This document shows positions 46,678 to 58,269 of a stretch of 64,000 bases of DNA, in pieces (positions within the stretch are counted from its first letter, which is position 1; each line of letters opens with the position of its first letter). The notes beneath the pieces are model-generated. The model did no database searches. It was not told where the DNA came from and saw only the letters and a list, made by a program, of their open reading frames with translations. The stretch is taken from the NCBI GenBank assembly GCA_024734495.1, contig JALMQS010000850.1, forward strand, positions 1 through 64,000, read 5' to 3'. The position numbers and the translations under genes were made by a program. The DNA is from Forficula auricularia (taxonomy: Eukaryota; Arthropoda; Insecta; Dermaptera; Forficulidae).

Positions 46678-47085
46678 CATAAAAGTAAAATGGTATGGTT
46701 TAATAATTTTTAAATCTCTCTATTTCTATTTATTTTGATATAAACTTTCTAGTTTTAAAAGTAAAAGAATTTCTCTTGTTTTTATTCTTGGTTGAATAAC
46801 TGGTCCAATTGACACCAATTGAAATTACTCCCCCCCCCCCCCCTCCACACACACACACACTTTCTGCCACCATTTGATGACATCATTTAGTTTTTCCTTA
46901 TTCTTATCTACGAATTTTATTTCATGTTCCCTATTAAAATTAATGAAATAATTACATACTTATGTATGTATTGTATATTATGGAAATAGATTTTATTTGA
47001 CTTAACAGTTGAAACTTTCTGAGGGCGCCTTGATAAGTAGATTTTCACTAGGAATTCCTGTATTTATGGTTGCATATATAATAGG
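46678..47085. other. AT-rich DNA with poly-C and CA runs
   Basis: Poly-C followed by (CA)n lies at 46829-46860. No gene was recognised. Confidence 0.4.
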
Positions 47086-48975
47086 CAAAATTAACTATAG
47101 CAACCTTAAATGTGCGAACTCTAAAAGGTGAGGATAGAATCCTGGAATTAGAGAATGCTCTTGAACAAACAGAAATAGACATACTAGGAGTTTCGAGAGG
47201 TACGAAGATTAGGTGAAGAGCTAATTAAAAAGAAAGAGTGGATTCGTGTTCTTACCACATTGGATTTGGTTGCTGGATCAAAAGGGTGTAGGATTTTTCA
47301 TAAATAACAAATGGAAAAATAAAATAATGGAAGTAAAAGGTTACTCTGACAGAATAGCTTTATTAAAAATAAACATAAAAACAGACAAAACAATATCAAT
47401 CATACAAGTATACGCTCCAACCACAGAAGCTGATGAAAATATATGTAGGAACTTTTACCACACCATTGCTAAAACGAAGGAATTGCAGAAAATTCAATAA
47501 ATAGTAAAAATAAAATTATAATTGTTGTAGACTTTAACAGCCAAGTGGGTTATAGATTAAACCAGTAAAATTGATATTTAATAATATATTAAAAACTAAA
47601 ATAATTCCAACAGAATGGCAAAAATCTAATATATTATTGATGTTTAAAAAAGGAAATCCCCACGATGTAAACAATTTCCGGCCTCTTACTATATCATCTA
47701 ATATGGGAAAATTTTTTGTGAAAATTATATAGAAGAGAATCGAAAAAACATTAAACCACAAACCAAGCTGTCGAACAGGCGGGATCTCAGACCCGGATAC
47801 TCCATGATGCAGCATCAACCTCCATGTCATTAATCGTAATCATCGAAAAGACAAAGGAATACCAGATAGATGTATTCTTGGCCTTCATCGACTATACTAA
47901 AGCCTTTGACATGTTGGATCAAGAGTTCATAATTAAAGCCTTGAGATCCTAGGAGTCGAGATTGCGTTATATAGAAGTCATCAAGAATCTGTATAGCAAC
48001 TGTCAAGCAAGAATACTTCTAGAAGAGCCTCGAACCTTTCTTTTCAAGTACGAAAAGGTGTAAGGCAAGGAGATCCTCTCGCCAATATTATTCAACTGGG
48101 CTGCTTGGAAGAGATGTTCCGACAGCTGAACTGGGAAAAAAAGGATTAAAGATAAAATGGTACCTATCTGAATAATTTACGTTTTGCGGATGATATAATC
48201 TTGATAGCAACATCAAAAAATCAGATTACAAATAAGTGATCCAAGAATCCAAACAATAAAAAAGTAAAGAAATAGGACTGAGGATAAACACCAAAAAAAG
48301 CGTAATAACTCACCAACTCACAAATGGACACTATTATTAGTGTAAAGTTCGATGAAAACGAAGCTCCGATTCCCTGAAAAAGAAACTATATTCCTTGGAC
48401 AAACCATCTCGCTTCGAGTGACAGAACGCTACGCGAAATAATAGAAGAGTCGGTGAAGGTCAACATGGAACAAATTTTGGTCCCTGAAGCATATTTTGAA
48501 GAACAAAGAAATAGCACTAGAATCAAAAATAAAAGTACTAAATCGGTGTGTAATACTTATTTTAACCTACGGCTCACAGACTTGGTCCTCACTGGGAAAA
48601 TGACCAACAAAACATGAAACAACTCATAGAGCCATGCTAAGATCCATTCTCACAAATAAGAAAGATGGATAAAATAAGATCCGAAGAAATATATAGAAGG
48701 ACAAAACGTCAAATATTAAAATCTATATAAAGAAAATAAATGGAACTGGGCTGGCCATATTTCCAGACGAACGATGGAAGATGGACGAAAACGGTAACAG
48801 AATGGTGCCCATTGGACCTTAAAAGGAAGCGGGAAGACGAACCCAAAAGATGGTCTGACGACATCGCTTAGGTGATGGGGGACTGGCAGAGTGGCGAAGA
48901 CAAAGAAAAGTGCGTGGACGAATTGGAGAGGCCTATGCCCTGGTGGCCTAGGTACAATAACTGATGTATATATTC
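47086..48975 (+). pseudogene. RTE-type non-LTR retrotransposon, decayed endonuclease-reverse transcriptase
   Basis: Collinear fragments of an endonuclease-reverse transcriptase appear in different frames. The endonuclease start (ATLNVRTLKGED) is at about 47099. SIIQVYAPTTEAD is near 47395, and the usual GDFN is changed to VDFN near 47528. The palm begins with NNFRPLTISSN near 47670, and FIDYTKAFD lies at 47884-47910. A VRQGDPL-like block is near 48056-48076, and FADDIILIA starts at 48183. The C-terminal WNWAGHISRRT region lies near 48745-48780, followed by the RGR..W.DD region. Many stops and frameshifts and a deletion between endonuclease and palm make it inactive. The WNWAGHI-type C-terminus is typical of RTE elements in insects. 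Confidence 0.85.
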
Positions 48976-49236
48976 TATATTTTTATGTAATAAACCAAAA
49001 AAAGCTATATAAATAAATAAATATAATAGGCAACTGAGAGAAATTGATTTTTCGGATAACCGATCATTTATGATATATCTACATAAAAAAAGTACATTTT
49101 ACAGTTTGTCTAATACGAAGTATGGGAAAGTATTGTAATCGTGTATAAAAAGAGTTAATTTCTCAAAAAGTGCACATCAAATTATAATAAAAAAACCTTA
49201 GTGAAAACACGCCATTAAGGTTACAAAAAGCATTAT
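48976..49236. other. AT-rich non-coding DNA
   Basis: No feature apart from R3-like fragments near 49125-49160 (gggaaagtattgtaatcgtg). Confidence 0.35.
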
Positions 49237-49690
49237 ATCTATCTACTCTTATTAAACGAGCAAAAATTGTATATAAATATATATTTATATATTTGCATCT
49301 TAATTCTATTTTGAAAACGGCTCTACCGATTTTGATGAAAGCAAATCTATTAACAAGTTTTGAGGATGAGAAAACGATCTGGCTAGGTGTGGACCTCGAC
49401 AAATTTCATCTTAATTGATCTTTTTCTTAATTAAAGTAATTATTTATAGATGAAAATCTCAATAAAAAAGTTTGTTTACATTTTTTTCAATTATATTTTA
49501 TTTATTAATTGTTTTTTTAATTTTTAAAACCCACTAATAGGTTATAGCAAATATTATTATATTATATTAAAATTAGGATTTTTTGTTTTTAATTAACAAG
49601 TGTCTAAATCATAACATTACAGGTGGATTCATAACAAAACAGGTGTGTTTACAAATAAAGTGGTTGAAGTGGCTTTTTTTTTATATAACT
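49237..49690 (+). repeat. R2 family repeat, copy d, 3'-truncated
   Basis: It starts ATCTACTCTTATTAAACGAG and runs through attaacaagtgtctaaatc and atataactggg. The G-rich 3' half is missing where R3 begins. Confidence 0.7.
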
Positions 49691-50682
49691 GGGTATATGG
49701 TCAAGTATTGTAATCGTGCATGAAAAAAAGTGTTTTTTTCCTTCTTTTTTTTCGAAATATTTCAAAAACGGCTAAAATATTTTTAAAAAATTGAGCGAAA
49801 CCATGGCATTTTGATCTATAAAAAAGCTTTAATAAGTGAACATCGAAAAAATTATATTTTTTGAGTTAATAATTGTTTTGTCAAAATGTCTGTTAGTCTG
49901 TTAGTCTGTGCGTTACCAATTTTGTATGGACGATCTAGCTCAAAAACTAGTTTGAATATCACAACCAAATTTCACACGTAGTTTTGGTGCATTGAGATTA
50001 AGAGCTGATTAGATTTTGGTGTATATCGACCCAATATTAGTATTGTAATAGCGTCCATAAAAAAGTGCTTTTTTTGCTTCTTTTTTTCGAAATATCTCAA
50101 AAACGGATGAAACTATTTTGATTAAAAAAAATTGGACGAAACCATGGCATTTCGGTCTACAAAAAACCTTAAATAAATGAACATCGAAAAAATTATATTT
50201 TTCGAGATATTAATTATTTTGTTTTCAAATGTCTTTTAGTAATACGTTACCAAATTTTGGTGGATGCACAAGCTCAAAAACTAGTGTGAATATCAATTTC
50301 ACATGTAGTTTTGGTGAATTGAGATTAAAAGCTGATTAGATTTTGGTGCATATCGACCCAAAAAGGGGGGTGTAGGGGGGTTAAAAATTAAAAATCTAGG
50401 CCATTTGAGCAAACTCAACCAAATGTTGTATACATAATCAGTGGACCCCCAGAAGTCTAAAAATACAAAAACTAACCGCCCAAAATGGAGGAGGGGGGTC
50501 TAAAAATGAAAATTTTGGCGATTTACCAAACTCAACCAAATTTTGTATACATAATCAGTGGGACCCCAGAAGTATAAAAATTCAAAAACTAACCCCCCCT
50601 ACATGATTATAAATAATTTTAGGGGCCAGGTTGTATGGTAAAGTCAAGTGGATGGCCACATCAGAACACGTCAGCTTATTTT
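49691..50682 (+). repeat. R3 family repeats, two head-to-tail partial copies
   Basis: The first copy starts tatggtcaagtattgtaatc (49697). A second R3 5' part restarts at about 50041 (ttgtaatagcgtccataaaa) and runs to the end block tatggtaaagtcaagtgg at 50634. Confidence 0.65.
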
Positions 50683-51310
50683 TCTCCAATTTATTTATTT
50701 AAACACATTATCAATCATATATATGTGGAGTTGTGAATGTTAACAACTCCTCGAAACATACCATATATACATATACGAGACGTATAATAATAAATGATTG
50801 TAGTTTTTCATTTTATATTGCATGCATTTTAATTTTTCATTTCTTTCTTGTTGTTGTTGTTGTTGTTTCTTTTTCTATCTTGTTCAGTTTGCATTGTGAC
50901 TTTGATACATTTGCCTGTCGTCGTCTCCCTAAGGCCTAGGCCTACCAACCTACCCTTTTGCCCTTTCACGTCTTAGCCCTTGCTACTCCTGCTCTCCTTC
51001 AACAAATCATTCATCTTCATCCTCTCTTCATTTTCCTTTTGCTTCACTGCTTGCTCTTCTACTCTCATGCTTTCTTTCTCGGTTTTTTTATCCTCTCGTA
51101 TGTTTACACTTTTTTTTTTTACTTTTTACCATCAAAGTCTAAAATGGCAATATCATTTCAACTCTCTACTCTAATGAAACTTGAGTTGAAAAAATTTCAT
51201 TGAAAGAAAAGGTTTTTTAACCATAAAAGAGCAATTTGTTGATATAAATAAAGAGAAATCAATGATCTTGTCCTCGGTTGCTTCATATACAAATGAACAT
51301 AATACATATA
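50683..51310. other. Single-copy DNA with (GTT)n and a pyrimidine-rich stretch
   Basis: A (GTT)n run lies at about 50850-50870. Positions 50900-51110 are CT-rich and GC-richer than the flanks and carry several short + strand frames (50958-51203 the longest), none with a recognisable domain. Confidence 0.4.
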
Positions 51311-51736
51311 CCAGGTGTACAAGAAAGTCATTACCGGCCCGAAGACACGGTAAAGTGATTTTACAACACGATAACGCGCCGTCTCATAAAGCAAAACCGG
51401 TCAAGGAAGCGTTGAAAGCACTTGGGTGGGACATATTATCGCACCCGCCGTACTCTCCAGACCTTGCCCCGTCCGACTATCAACTTTTCGCATCGATGGG
51501 ACACGCGCTTGCAGATCAGCACTTCGCCAATTTCGAAGAAGTTAGAAAATGGCTCGATGAATGGTGCTCAAAGGACAAAAAGTTTTTTTGAGATGGCATC
51601 CATAAATTGCCAGAAAGATGGGCAAGATGTATAGAATCAAATGGCCAATACTTTGAATAAATAAATTTTCCATTTTCTTAAAAATTACGTAGTTTTTTTT
51701 TCGAAAAAACCGGTAATGACTTTCCGGTACACCTAG
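51311..51736 (+). mobile_element. Internally deleted mariner element, 426 bp
   Basis: It is flanked by TA target duplications (51309-51310 and 51737-51738). Terminal inverted repeats of about 27 bp start CCAGGTGTACAAGAAAGTCA at left and CTAGGTGTACCGGAAAGTCA at right (complement). The 5' part of the transposase gene is deleted. The remaining C-terminal portion sits directly behind the left repeat. Confidence 0.9.
51338..51660 (+). pseudogene. Mariner transposase, C-terminal fragment
   Basis: It encodes the C-terminal third of a mariner (DD34D) transposase, the DDE enzyme that cuts and pastes the element at TA sites. HDNAPSH carries the second catalytic Asp and SPDLAPSDYQLF the third. Exactly 34 residues separate them, the mariner signature. 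The N-terminal helix-turn-helix part and the first Asp are missing. A TGA at 51589-51591 interrupts the frame, and the same frame then continues as DGIHKLPERW and CIESNGQYFE up to a natural stop near 51658. The fragment is therefore doubly inactive. Confidence 0.88.
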
Positions 51737-51802
51737 TATATCAAATTCGAAGATTTATAATGGGAATTAAGGACAAGTTTTCTGTGTGATTTTTTTTATT
51801 TT

Positions 51803-52635
51803 TAACCGACTTCAAAAAAAAGAGAAGGTTCTCAATTCGACTGATTTTATTTTTGTCTATGGTACTTGATTTCTTCGCCATTTGTGAACCGATTTTGATG
51901 ATTTTTTTTCATTAGGTTTAGTATAGTTTCCGATTGATCCCATATTAATTTGGTCGAATTTCTGATGATACAATCAATGACAAAATACCCGAAATCTCCA
52001 ATTCAAATGATCAAATAATCGAAATTATAATAAAAAAAATATTTTATAAAAACAATCTTAAAACGTTCATTTAAAACCCGCTAACATTTTGAGAGAATTC
52101 TTCTATTTATAAATTTTTTTATCATTTTCTCATTCATCCATTCTTCCGAGATGCATGCAAAGTATTATCATAAGTCTCACTATTGCTAACATCATTAAAA
52201 AGAAAAAGAAAAATAATAACCGACTTCAAAAAATTAAATGCAACAGATAAAATAATAACTCAAAAAGCAAATAAATTGCACTAAAAGGTATAAAATAATT
52301 ATATAATTTAGTTACTACTAAACGATGACATTGTTACATGAAATCACTTTTTGAAGTCGGTGCCAAACAAACTATATAAGCGAGCTTACGCGATATTTTC
52401 TTCATTACCCTCCAAACCTTACTAAGTAAGATCCGTCGAGTGCGATTCATAAAATGTATATGTTTGGCACCGACTTCAAAAAGTGATTTCATGTAACCCT
52501 TTCATCGTTTAGTTGTAACTAAATTAGATAATTATTTTATACCTTTTAGTGCAATTTATTTGATTTTTGAGTTGTATTATTTTATTTGTTGAATTTAATT
52601 TTTTTTGAAGTTGTTTTTTTATTTTTTCTAATTCA
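51803..52635 (+). repeat. Dispersed element C starting AACCGACTTC
   Basis: It has the same left end and inverted-repeat right part (arms about 52218-52365 and 52465-52620, loop with tactaagtaagatccgtcgag) as copies A and B. The loop is in the opposite orientation to copies A and B, and the left part is more diverged. Confidence 0.7.
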
Positions 52636-52638
52636 ATT

Positions 52639-52669
52639 AACGTTTCGTCGACTTTACCGACTTCTTGAG
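52639..52669 (-). ncRNA. Degenerate hammerhead-like motif
   Basis: The - strand reads CUCAAGA (conserved G5 changed to C), A, a GUCG/CGAC stem II, then GAAACGUU. The core mutation should abolish activity. Confidence 0.45.
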
Positions 52670-53087
52670 GGTTTCAAATAGTTACATCACAGATTCGTCT
52701 AAAATATATCACTTTTCTTTATCTCTGTTACCAATGAAGAACCATCAGAAACTTAAAAACTCGGCACAATTGAATTAGATAAATAGTTTCAGAAACAATA
52801 TAAACATAATCAGTCTAGTAGACTAGCATGGCAAGCTATTTAAAAAATTTGCCCATTTAGTCGAGATTCCAAAATAGTGGAGCACTTGTTATTTCCTTCT
52901 TTAGAATTTTTTTTTTTGCAAAATTAATTAATTAAGAAACATATTTTGATGGTGTTTTTTTATTTAATATGTTAATCAATTATGTCACATCTTAATTCAA
53001 CTAAAACTAAGGTTTTTATTAGTTCTTTTTTGTCTCTTTTGGGTAGAGGGTTTGTTAACTTTTCTTTCCATTTAGAAATAGAAAAAG

Positions 53088-54177
53088 CCGAGGGGTGATC
53101 CGCGATTGGAAGTAGGTGTACACCTCTTTGGAAGTATTTTGGAAGTACTTGGAAATATTTGGAATTACTTGGAAATATTTGAAAGTACTTGGAAATATTT
53201 GGAAGTACTTGGGAATCTTTGGAAGTCATCATCATCATTGAGTATACAGTCCTAAGACTGGTTTGATGCAACAATCCGTCTCCACTCGACTCTGTCCCCC
53301 GCCAGCTGTTTGACCTCTCTAAATGTCTGGCATCCCATATCCCCAATTATTTGGTTGAAATATTCTAATCTAGGTCTTCCCCTTCCCCTTTTCTTTCCCA
53401 CCTCCCCTCCAAGATATCCCTAAGCAGTCCCCCATGTCTCAGTGTGTGCCCCATCATCTGACCTCTCTTATCTTCTTCAGACTCTTCCACAAGGTTCTTC
53501 TTTCTCCGATTCTTCCAAGAACTTCTTCATTTGTAATTTTATCCATCCATTTGATATTCATCATTCTTCTGTAGCACCACATTTCGAAAGCCTCTAATCT
53601 CTTTCTCTCCGCTTCTCAGTTGTCCAGGTTTCACACCCGTACATGGCTATGCTCCATACATATGTCTTCAATAGCAACTTCCTGTTTTCTAAGCTGATTG
53701 AGGAGCATAGTAGTTTTTGTTTTGAATTAAACCCCATTTTTGCTTGGGCAATTCTTGATTTAATTTCGTTTTTGCTCCTCCCATCCCATGTTATTTTAGC
53801 TTCCTTAACTCCTCAGGTTTTCTTGGTTAATTTTGATGCATTCCTGTCTCGTTTGTTCTTTTTTGTAAATACTAGGACCTTGGTTTTATTCTTGTTTATT
53901 TTCATTTTGATTTCTTCTATTAGGATTTGGTTAATTCCATTCAGGGCGTCCTCTAATTCTTTTTTATTGCTTCCTAGAAGGGCAATGTCATCGGCAAATC
54001 TTAACATAGCGATCTTTTGACCTTGGATTTCGATACCTGTGGATACCTGTTTCGATACCTTTGGAAGTACTTGGAAATATTTGAAAGTGCTTAGAAATAT
54101 ATGGAAGTAATTTGAAATATTTGGAAGTACAAGTGGAAGTAGGTGTACAGCATATTAGGTCGTGGTTCACCCCTCGG
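53088..54177. mobile_element. Nested element with CCGAGGGGTGA ends carrying a 20-bp minisatellite
   Basis: 14-bp terminal inverted repeats, CCGAGGGGTGATCC / GGTTCACCCCTCGG, are flanked by a 6-bp duplication, AAAAAG (53082-53087 and 54178-54183). The interior consists of the ggaagtacttggaaatattt tandem repeat (53107-53226 and 54054-54148), which is interrupted by a LINE. Both tandem blocks have the same orientation, as expected if the LINE split one array. Confidence 0.8.
53222..54020 (-). pseudogene. 5'-truncated non-LTR retrotransposon (reverse transcriptase C-terminal part)
   Basis: On the - strand RFADDIALLGSNKKELEDAL lies at about 53945-54005 (the conserved FADD of the palm). Downstream, in shifted frames, are an E-x-W-C-Y-R-R-M-like segment near 53575, an L-R-H-G-G-L-L-R region near 53435, and a C-terminal W-R-R region that ends before an (ATG)n tail at 53228-53238. 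This is a typical 5'-truncated LINE, inserted in the 20-bp minisatellite. Frameshifts make it inactive. It differs from the copy at 47086-48975 in its C-terminus. Confidence 0.8.
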
Positions 54178-54281
54178 AAAAAGCAAGTGTTGGTTTTGAA
54201 ATTAGGCTGGAATAAGGAAATCTCTGCGTTGCTAAGGTAAATATTTTGTTTATTTGTAAAAATATTTTTTTTTTATATAAT

Positions 54282-54464
54282 ATGGTTGAAAGGGGTAGTC
54301 AATCCAGGGTTGGGACTAGAAACCAGTGTGTTGAAACCAGTGGTGGTTTTTGTTATGAGGATAATTCAGATGGTTATTTAGATTATAAGGATTTAGGGAA
54401 GAATGGTATTCATTTAAATATGTCTGGTTCCTACAAGTTAGCTAATTCAGATATTAATATGTAG
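54282..54464 (+). pseudogene. Short coding remnant with an SGNH-esterase-like motif
   Basis: A 60-codon frame ends DLGKNGIHLNMSGSYKLA plus eight residues. The G-I-H-L-N...G...LA pattern resembles the last block (D-x-x-H-L-x-x-x-G) of SGNH/GDSL-esterase-like domains present in some LINE ORF1 or transposon proteins. About 290 bp later gggaataaagatttatttatt looks like a LINE 3' end. The remnant lies inside the composite element. Attribution is weak. Confidence 0.35.
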
Positions 54465-54975
54465 GATTCATTTGTAGGATCTGGCATTGATTTATGGAAC
54501 GGTCTATTTATTACTACTTGTGATTATAGTCCTATGTCTCCTATAATTAAATCAATTATAAATTTTGTCAAGTCCTAAAGACCTAGAGTTGTACAAAATT
54601 TTATTTAGTTCTCACAAGCAGAGATTAGCTGAGGTAGAGAGAGGTCATACCATCTTTGTTAAGGTTTTGACTAGGTAACCTAAACTACTTATGTCAAATG
54701 CGTCGCTTGCTCCTGGTATCGGGAATAAAGATTTATTTATTTATTGAATCTTTGGCTATTATAGTCATTAATAGTATAGCTATTAATAATGTCTATAATA
54801 GCCAAAGATTAGTTCAATTAATTTGCGACATAATTGATTAACATATTAAATAAAAAATCACTATCAAAATATGTTTTTAAAAATACAAATATTTTTTTTT
54901 AATAAGTACAAAGAGCTGTACCATTTTAAAATCTCGACTAAATGGGCCAATTTTTTAAATAACTTGCAATGCTAG

Positions 54976-56136
54976 GATAATAGTCTTTTTTTTACATTAA
55001 AAAGGATAAAATTTCTTTCAAACATAACTTCGGCAAAAATGTTTTTTTCTCCATAAGTATACTACTTATGGTTTTATTTTGAATTCTGGTCAATAGCACG
55101 ATTATTCAGGATTGTGTAACAAAAATTAGAATAATAAAATATATAAATTTGTAGCCACAGCATCTCATTATTTAAGGCAGGGTAGCGATTGTCAACATTT
55201 TCACAAAAATGCCTATAACTCGAAAAATTATGAGACTTTTATTAAAATTTTTTTTAGCTTCTGGACCGTCATAAGCTGGCCAATCACATGTTCACGGTTT
55301 ATCCTGGTGATACGGGACACCCTTGTATAGATAGTTAAAAATAAGTGGTTAGTTTTTTGAATATCATTAAATATACAGAATATAATAAAATGAAATATAT
55401 ACAAAAAAATAAGGGGAAAAAACCCAATGCAGAGAAAGACATTATCAATCATTTTTTTGCTTGTTAGTATATAAATATATATCATACATTCTTATATCCA
55501 TATGCAAATATAGAAAGAAATGGACAAAAAAGAAACATTGCTATGATTTATGAATTCTTACGAGATTTGCAAACAGAACAGCCAGAGTAAAAAAAAAGAA
55601 GTGTTGAAGAGTTTTCTTGTAAATTCTCTTTAATTACTGCTCAAGTTTTGGTTGGAGTTTGTTTCCTGTTTTCCCTAGAGCCGGGGGTGGGGTGGAGGGA
55701 GGGGGGGGGTCATTTCTCTTGCAAATGTCGGTCTCGAAACTCGAAACGCGCTGCCAAGAAATAGCAAAAGGAGTGAAAAACACAAGTAAAAAAAAATGAT
55801 AAAATGGAGATCGAGAATAATTCTTTGGGATATAAATTCATGACAGAATGAATTAAGAAGAAAGAGTGAGAGGGATGATGTTTTGAGTTTTGCTATTCTA
55901 TTCAAGTTTCTTCTTAACCGCCCTTTTTCCATTTCCTAAGGATAATAAAAAATATTCTTATCATTGTTAATGGTACAAGCACTTTGTTATTTACCACGAG
56001 AGTTCTGCTGAGATTTTTCAGATTAGTTGGACCATATATAATTTAACGTAAACATATTTAAATAAACTGATGTGCCATTTACCATACATCTGGGTCCTCT
56101 CTTATATTTAATATTAAATTAAAATAACTTATAATT
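54976..56136. other. Non-coding DNA
   Basis: No recognised gene. A G-rich run lies at 55683-55710. The - strand frames at 55228-55485 and 55675-55932 show no domain. Confidence 0.35.
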
Positions 56137-56957
56137 ATCTATCTATCTATCTACTCTCATTAAACGAGCAAAAATTGTTTGTTTATATATTTATTTGTTT
56201 GTTTATATATATATTTGTATCATTGTTCTATTTTGAAAACGGCTCTACCGATTTTGATGAAACAAAAATCTATTAACAAGTTTTGAGGATGAGAAAGCGA
56301 TCTGGCTAGGTCTGGACCTCGACAAATTTAATCTTAATTAATATTTTCTTAATTAAAGTAATTATTGACAGATGAAAATCTCAATAAAAAAGTTTGTTTA
56401 CATTTTTTTCAATTATCTTTTATTTTTAATTGTTTTTTTAATTTTAAAACCCACTAATAGGTTATAGCTAATATTAATATATTATATTAAAATTAGGAAT
56501 TTTTGTTTGTTTTTAATTAACAGGTGTCTAAATCATAACATTACAGGTGTGTTTACAAATAAAGTGATTGAAGTGGCTTTTTTTATATAACTTGGAAACA
56601 AATCTTATTTAATTTTATGTTTTTATTTCAGATCCTATACGATTATTTTTATTATTATTATTTTCCTATTTATTTTTTATAATGTTTATCAATATGAACG
56701 AATGTGGGCAAATTGGTGTACGAGTAAGCAAATATACACATAATATGTAGACCATTAGAAAGCTAGAAATACAAAAACTGGGTGCGAGGTGGGGTGATGT
56801 GGGAGGTGCAGGAGGTGGGGTGCAGTTGTAGGGGATCCGGGGGTGGGAGGCGCGGTTGGGATGGGGTGGGGCTGAGTGGGGTGCATTGGTGGGGGCGAGG
56901 CGTGTGGTTTCGGGAGGGGTCAGGGGTTACCGTGCATCGCTCGGTGGCTCCAGGTAC
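56137..56957 (+). repeat. R2 family repeat, copy e, best-preserved
   Basis: It starts at an (ATCT)n junction with ACTCTCATTAAACGAGC. It runs through gttctattttgaaaacggc, the empty SINE target attaacaggtgtctaaatc and a GGGGTG-rich block, and ends gctcggtggctccaggtac. The copy contains no insertion. Confidence 0.8.
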
Positions 56958-57100
56958 ATTTTATTAAGGGAGAATGGTGTGGCTTCTTGGTGAAACATAT
57001 TTAAATAAAATACATTTTTTTACAAGTCTTTTAAGAAACTTTTAAAATTTAAAAATATAAAATACTAGGTGGGTTCACAAAAAAATAAAAAGACAAGATG

Positions 57101-57540
57101 CTGGTTATATATATGCTGCAGTAAAACCCATTTTTAGTAAGAACGGATTCTTACTAGTTAAAACGTGTTTCACTGAATATCTTTGTGGCCACTAGAATTT
57201 ACTGATACTGGTTGAATTTGGTTCAAAGGTCTAGAATACTCATTTTTGACCTTCCTCCTCATTTTGGGTGTTTATTTTCAAAATCTTCTAAACGAAAATG
57301 TCAAAAATTAGAAGCAAAAGTTGTAGAGGATGTAATTTTTGATATTTTCGTTTAAAAAATTTTTGAAAATAAACACCCAAAATAAAGACGGAAGGTCAAA
57401 AATGAACATTCTAAAGCTTTGAACCAAACTCAACCAACATCAGTAAATTCTAGTTGCCACTGAGGTATTCAGTGAAACGCGTTTTAACTAGTAAGCGCCC
57501 GCTCTACTAAACGGGTTTTTACTGCAACATATATATAACT
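57101..57540. mobile_element. Foldback element with about 215-bp arms
   Basis: The ends read atatatgctgcagtaaaacc and ggtttttactgcaacatat. The arms are inverted copies around 57318 (ttgaaaataaacacccaaaa against gggtgtttattttcaaaat). No loop of note and no coding sequence. Confidence 0.85.
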
Positions 57541-57554
57541 CGGGGTGATAGCCC

Positions 57555-57652
57555 ATTCAGGAGTTCACAGAGGAAACTGAATACAAAAATATAAAAATGC
57601 ACTAAAAAATTTTGTATTCAGTTTCCTCTGTGAACTCCTCGTAGATGGGCTA
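57555..57652. repeat. Short inverted repeat
   Basis: Arms ggagttcacagaggaaactg and its complement are separated by about 50 bp of AT-rich DNA. Confidence 0.75.
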
Positions 57653-58269
57653 ATAAGAGTTATTCACGGTCGGTGGCACGTTAGACGTTTATGGAAAACG
57701 GAACGCAGGATTTTTCTGAAAATTTAGCACCTTACATTTTCTTACCTGTTCTATCGATCTAAAATATTTTCAGCATTGCGACGTTTCGGCTTCCATCGAA
57801 AAGTCGTAGCAACTTTATTTTTTTAAATAGAACACCCCGTATATTAACACGTTTTTAGAACCGCTCTTTTATTAAAATACTTTTTTGTTAATATTGTCCT
57901 ATACCTATCTCTATCGGTTTTTGAGATAAAAAATAATTTATGTTAAATTTGGTCCAAAACATGGCCCTAATTAAACTTAAATAAATTAGTGCTCTCAATT
58001 CATGAAAAGTTGATATTTTGGTGGTAGTTTAGACAGACCCGAAGTATTTAATTTACGTCGAGAAATCGACTCCATATTATACAGGGCGTGCTAAGATTAC
58101 TATTATTTCCGTTATTCATAAAAGGAGTCAAAAGTTCATTTTTTCAAATGAGACCCCCTGTATATTACTTAATAAATTGAAAGACGAAGAAAAATGCTTT
58201 AAGACGATATATCATGTCCCTATACCTAAAACATCAAGTTTACTTAATAAAGCCGCTTTTTCGTGAAAA
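57653..58269. other. Repeat-derived DNA with a GAAACGUC motif
   Basis: At about 57779-57826 the - strand reads gttgctacgac...ccgaaacgtcgcaa. GUUGC/GCAA could form a stem I around GAAACGUC, but no CUGANGA core is present. The rest is unremarkable. Confidence 0.4.

Larger units (their letters stand above)
52825..54975. mobile_element. Composite DNA transposon with about 150-bp terminal inverted repeats
   Basis: The left end (52825, CTAGCATGGCAAGCTATTT) and right end (54975, complement CTAGCATTGCAAGTTATTT) are inverted repeats. They extend about 150 bp inward, through atttagtcgagatt and tatgttaatcaattatgtc. The interior holds a nested 1.09-kb element (53088-54177), a LINE inside that, and a short coding remnant (54282-54464). 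No transposase was recognised. Confidence 0.75.

Noticed and set aside
50958..51203. Hydrophobic frames as a membrane protein gene
   Set aside because: The pyrimidine-rich strand gives Phe/Leu/Ser-rich peptides in two frames. There is no splice pattern or domain.
52972..53346. 124-codon - strand frame with S-K-Y-F-Q repeats
   Set aside because: It is a chimera of LINE C-terminus, minisatellite and flanking transposon sequence, with no single origin.
57779..57826. Complete hammerhead on the - strand
   Set aside because: GAAACGUC and a possible stem I exist, but there is no CUGANGA core and no convincing stem II.
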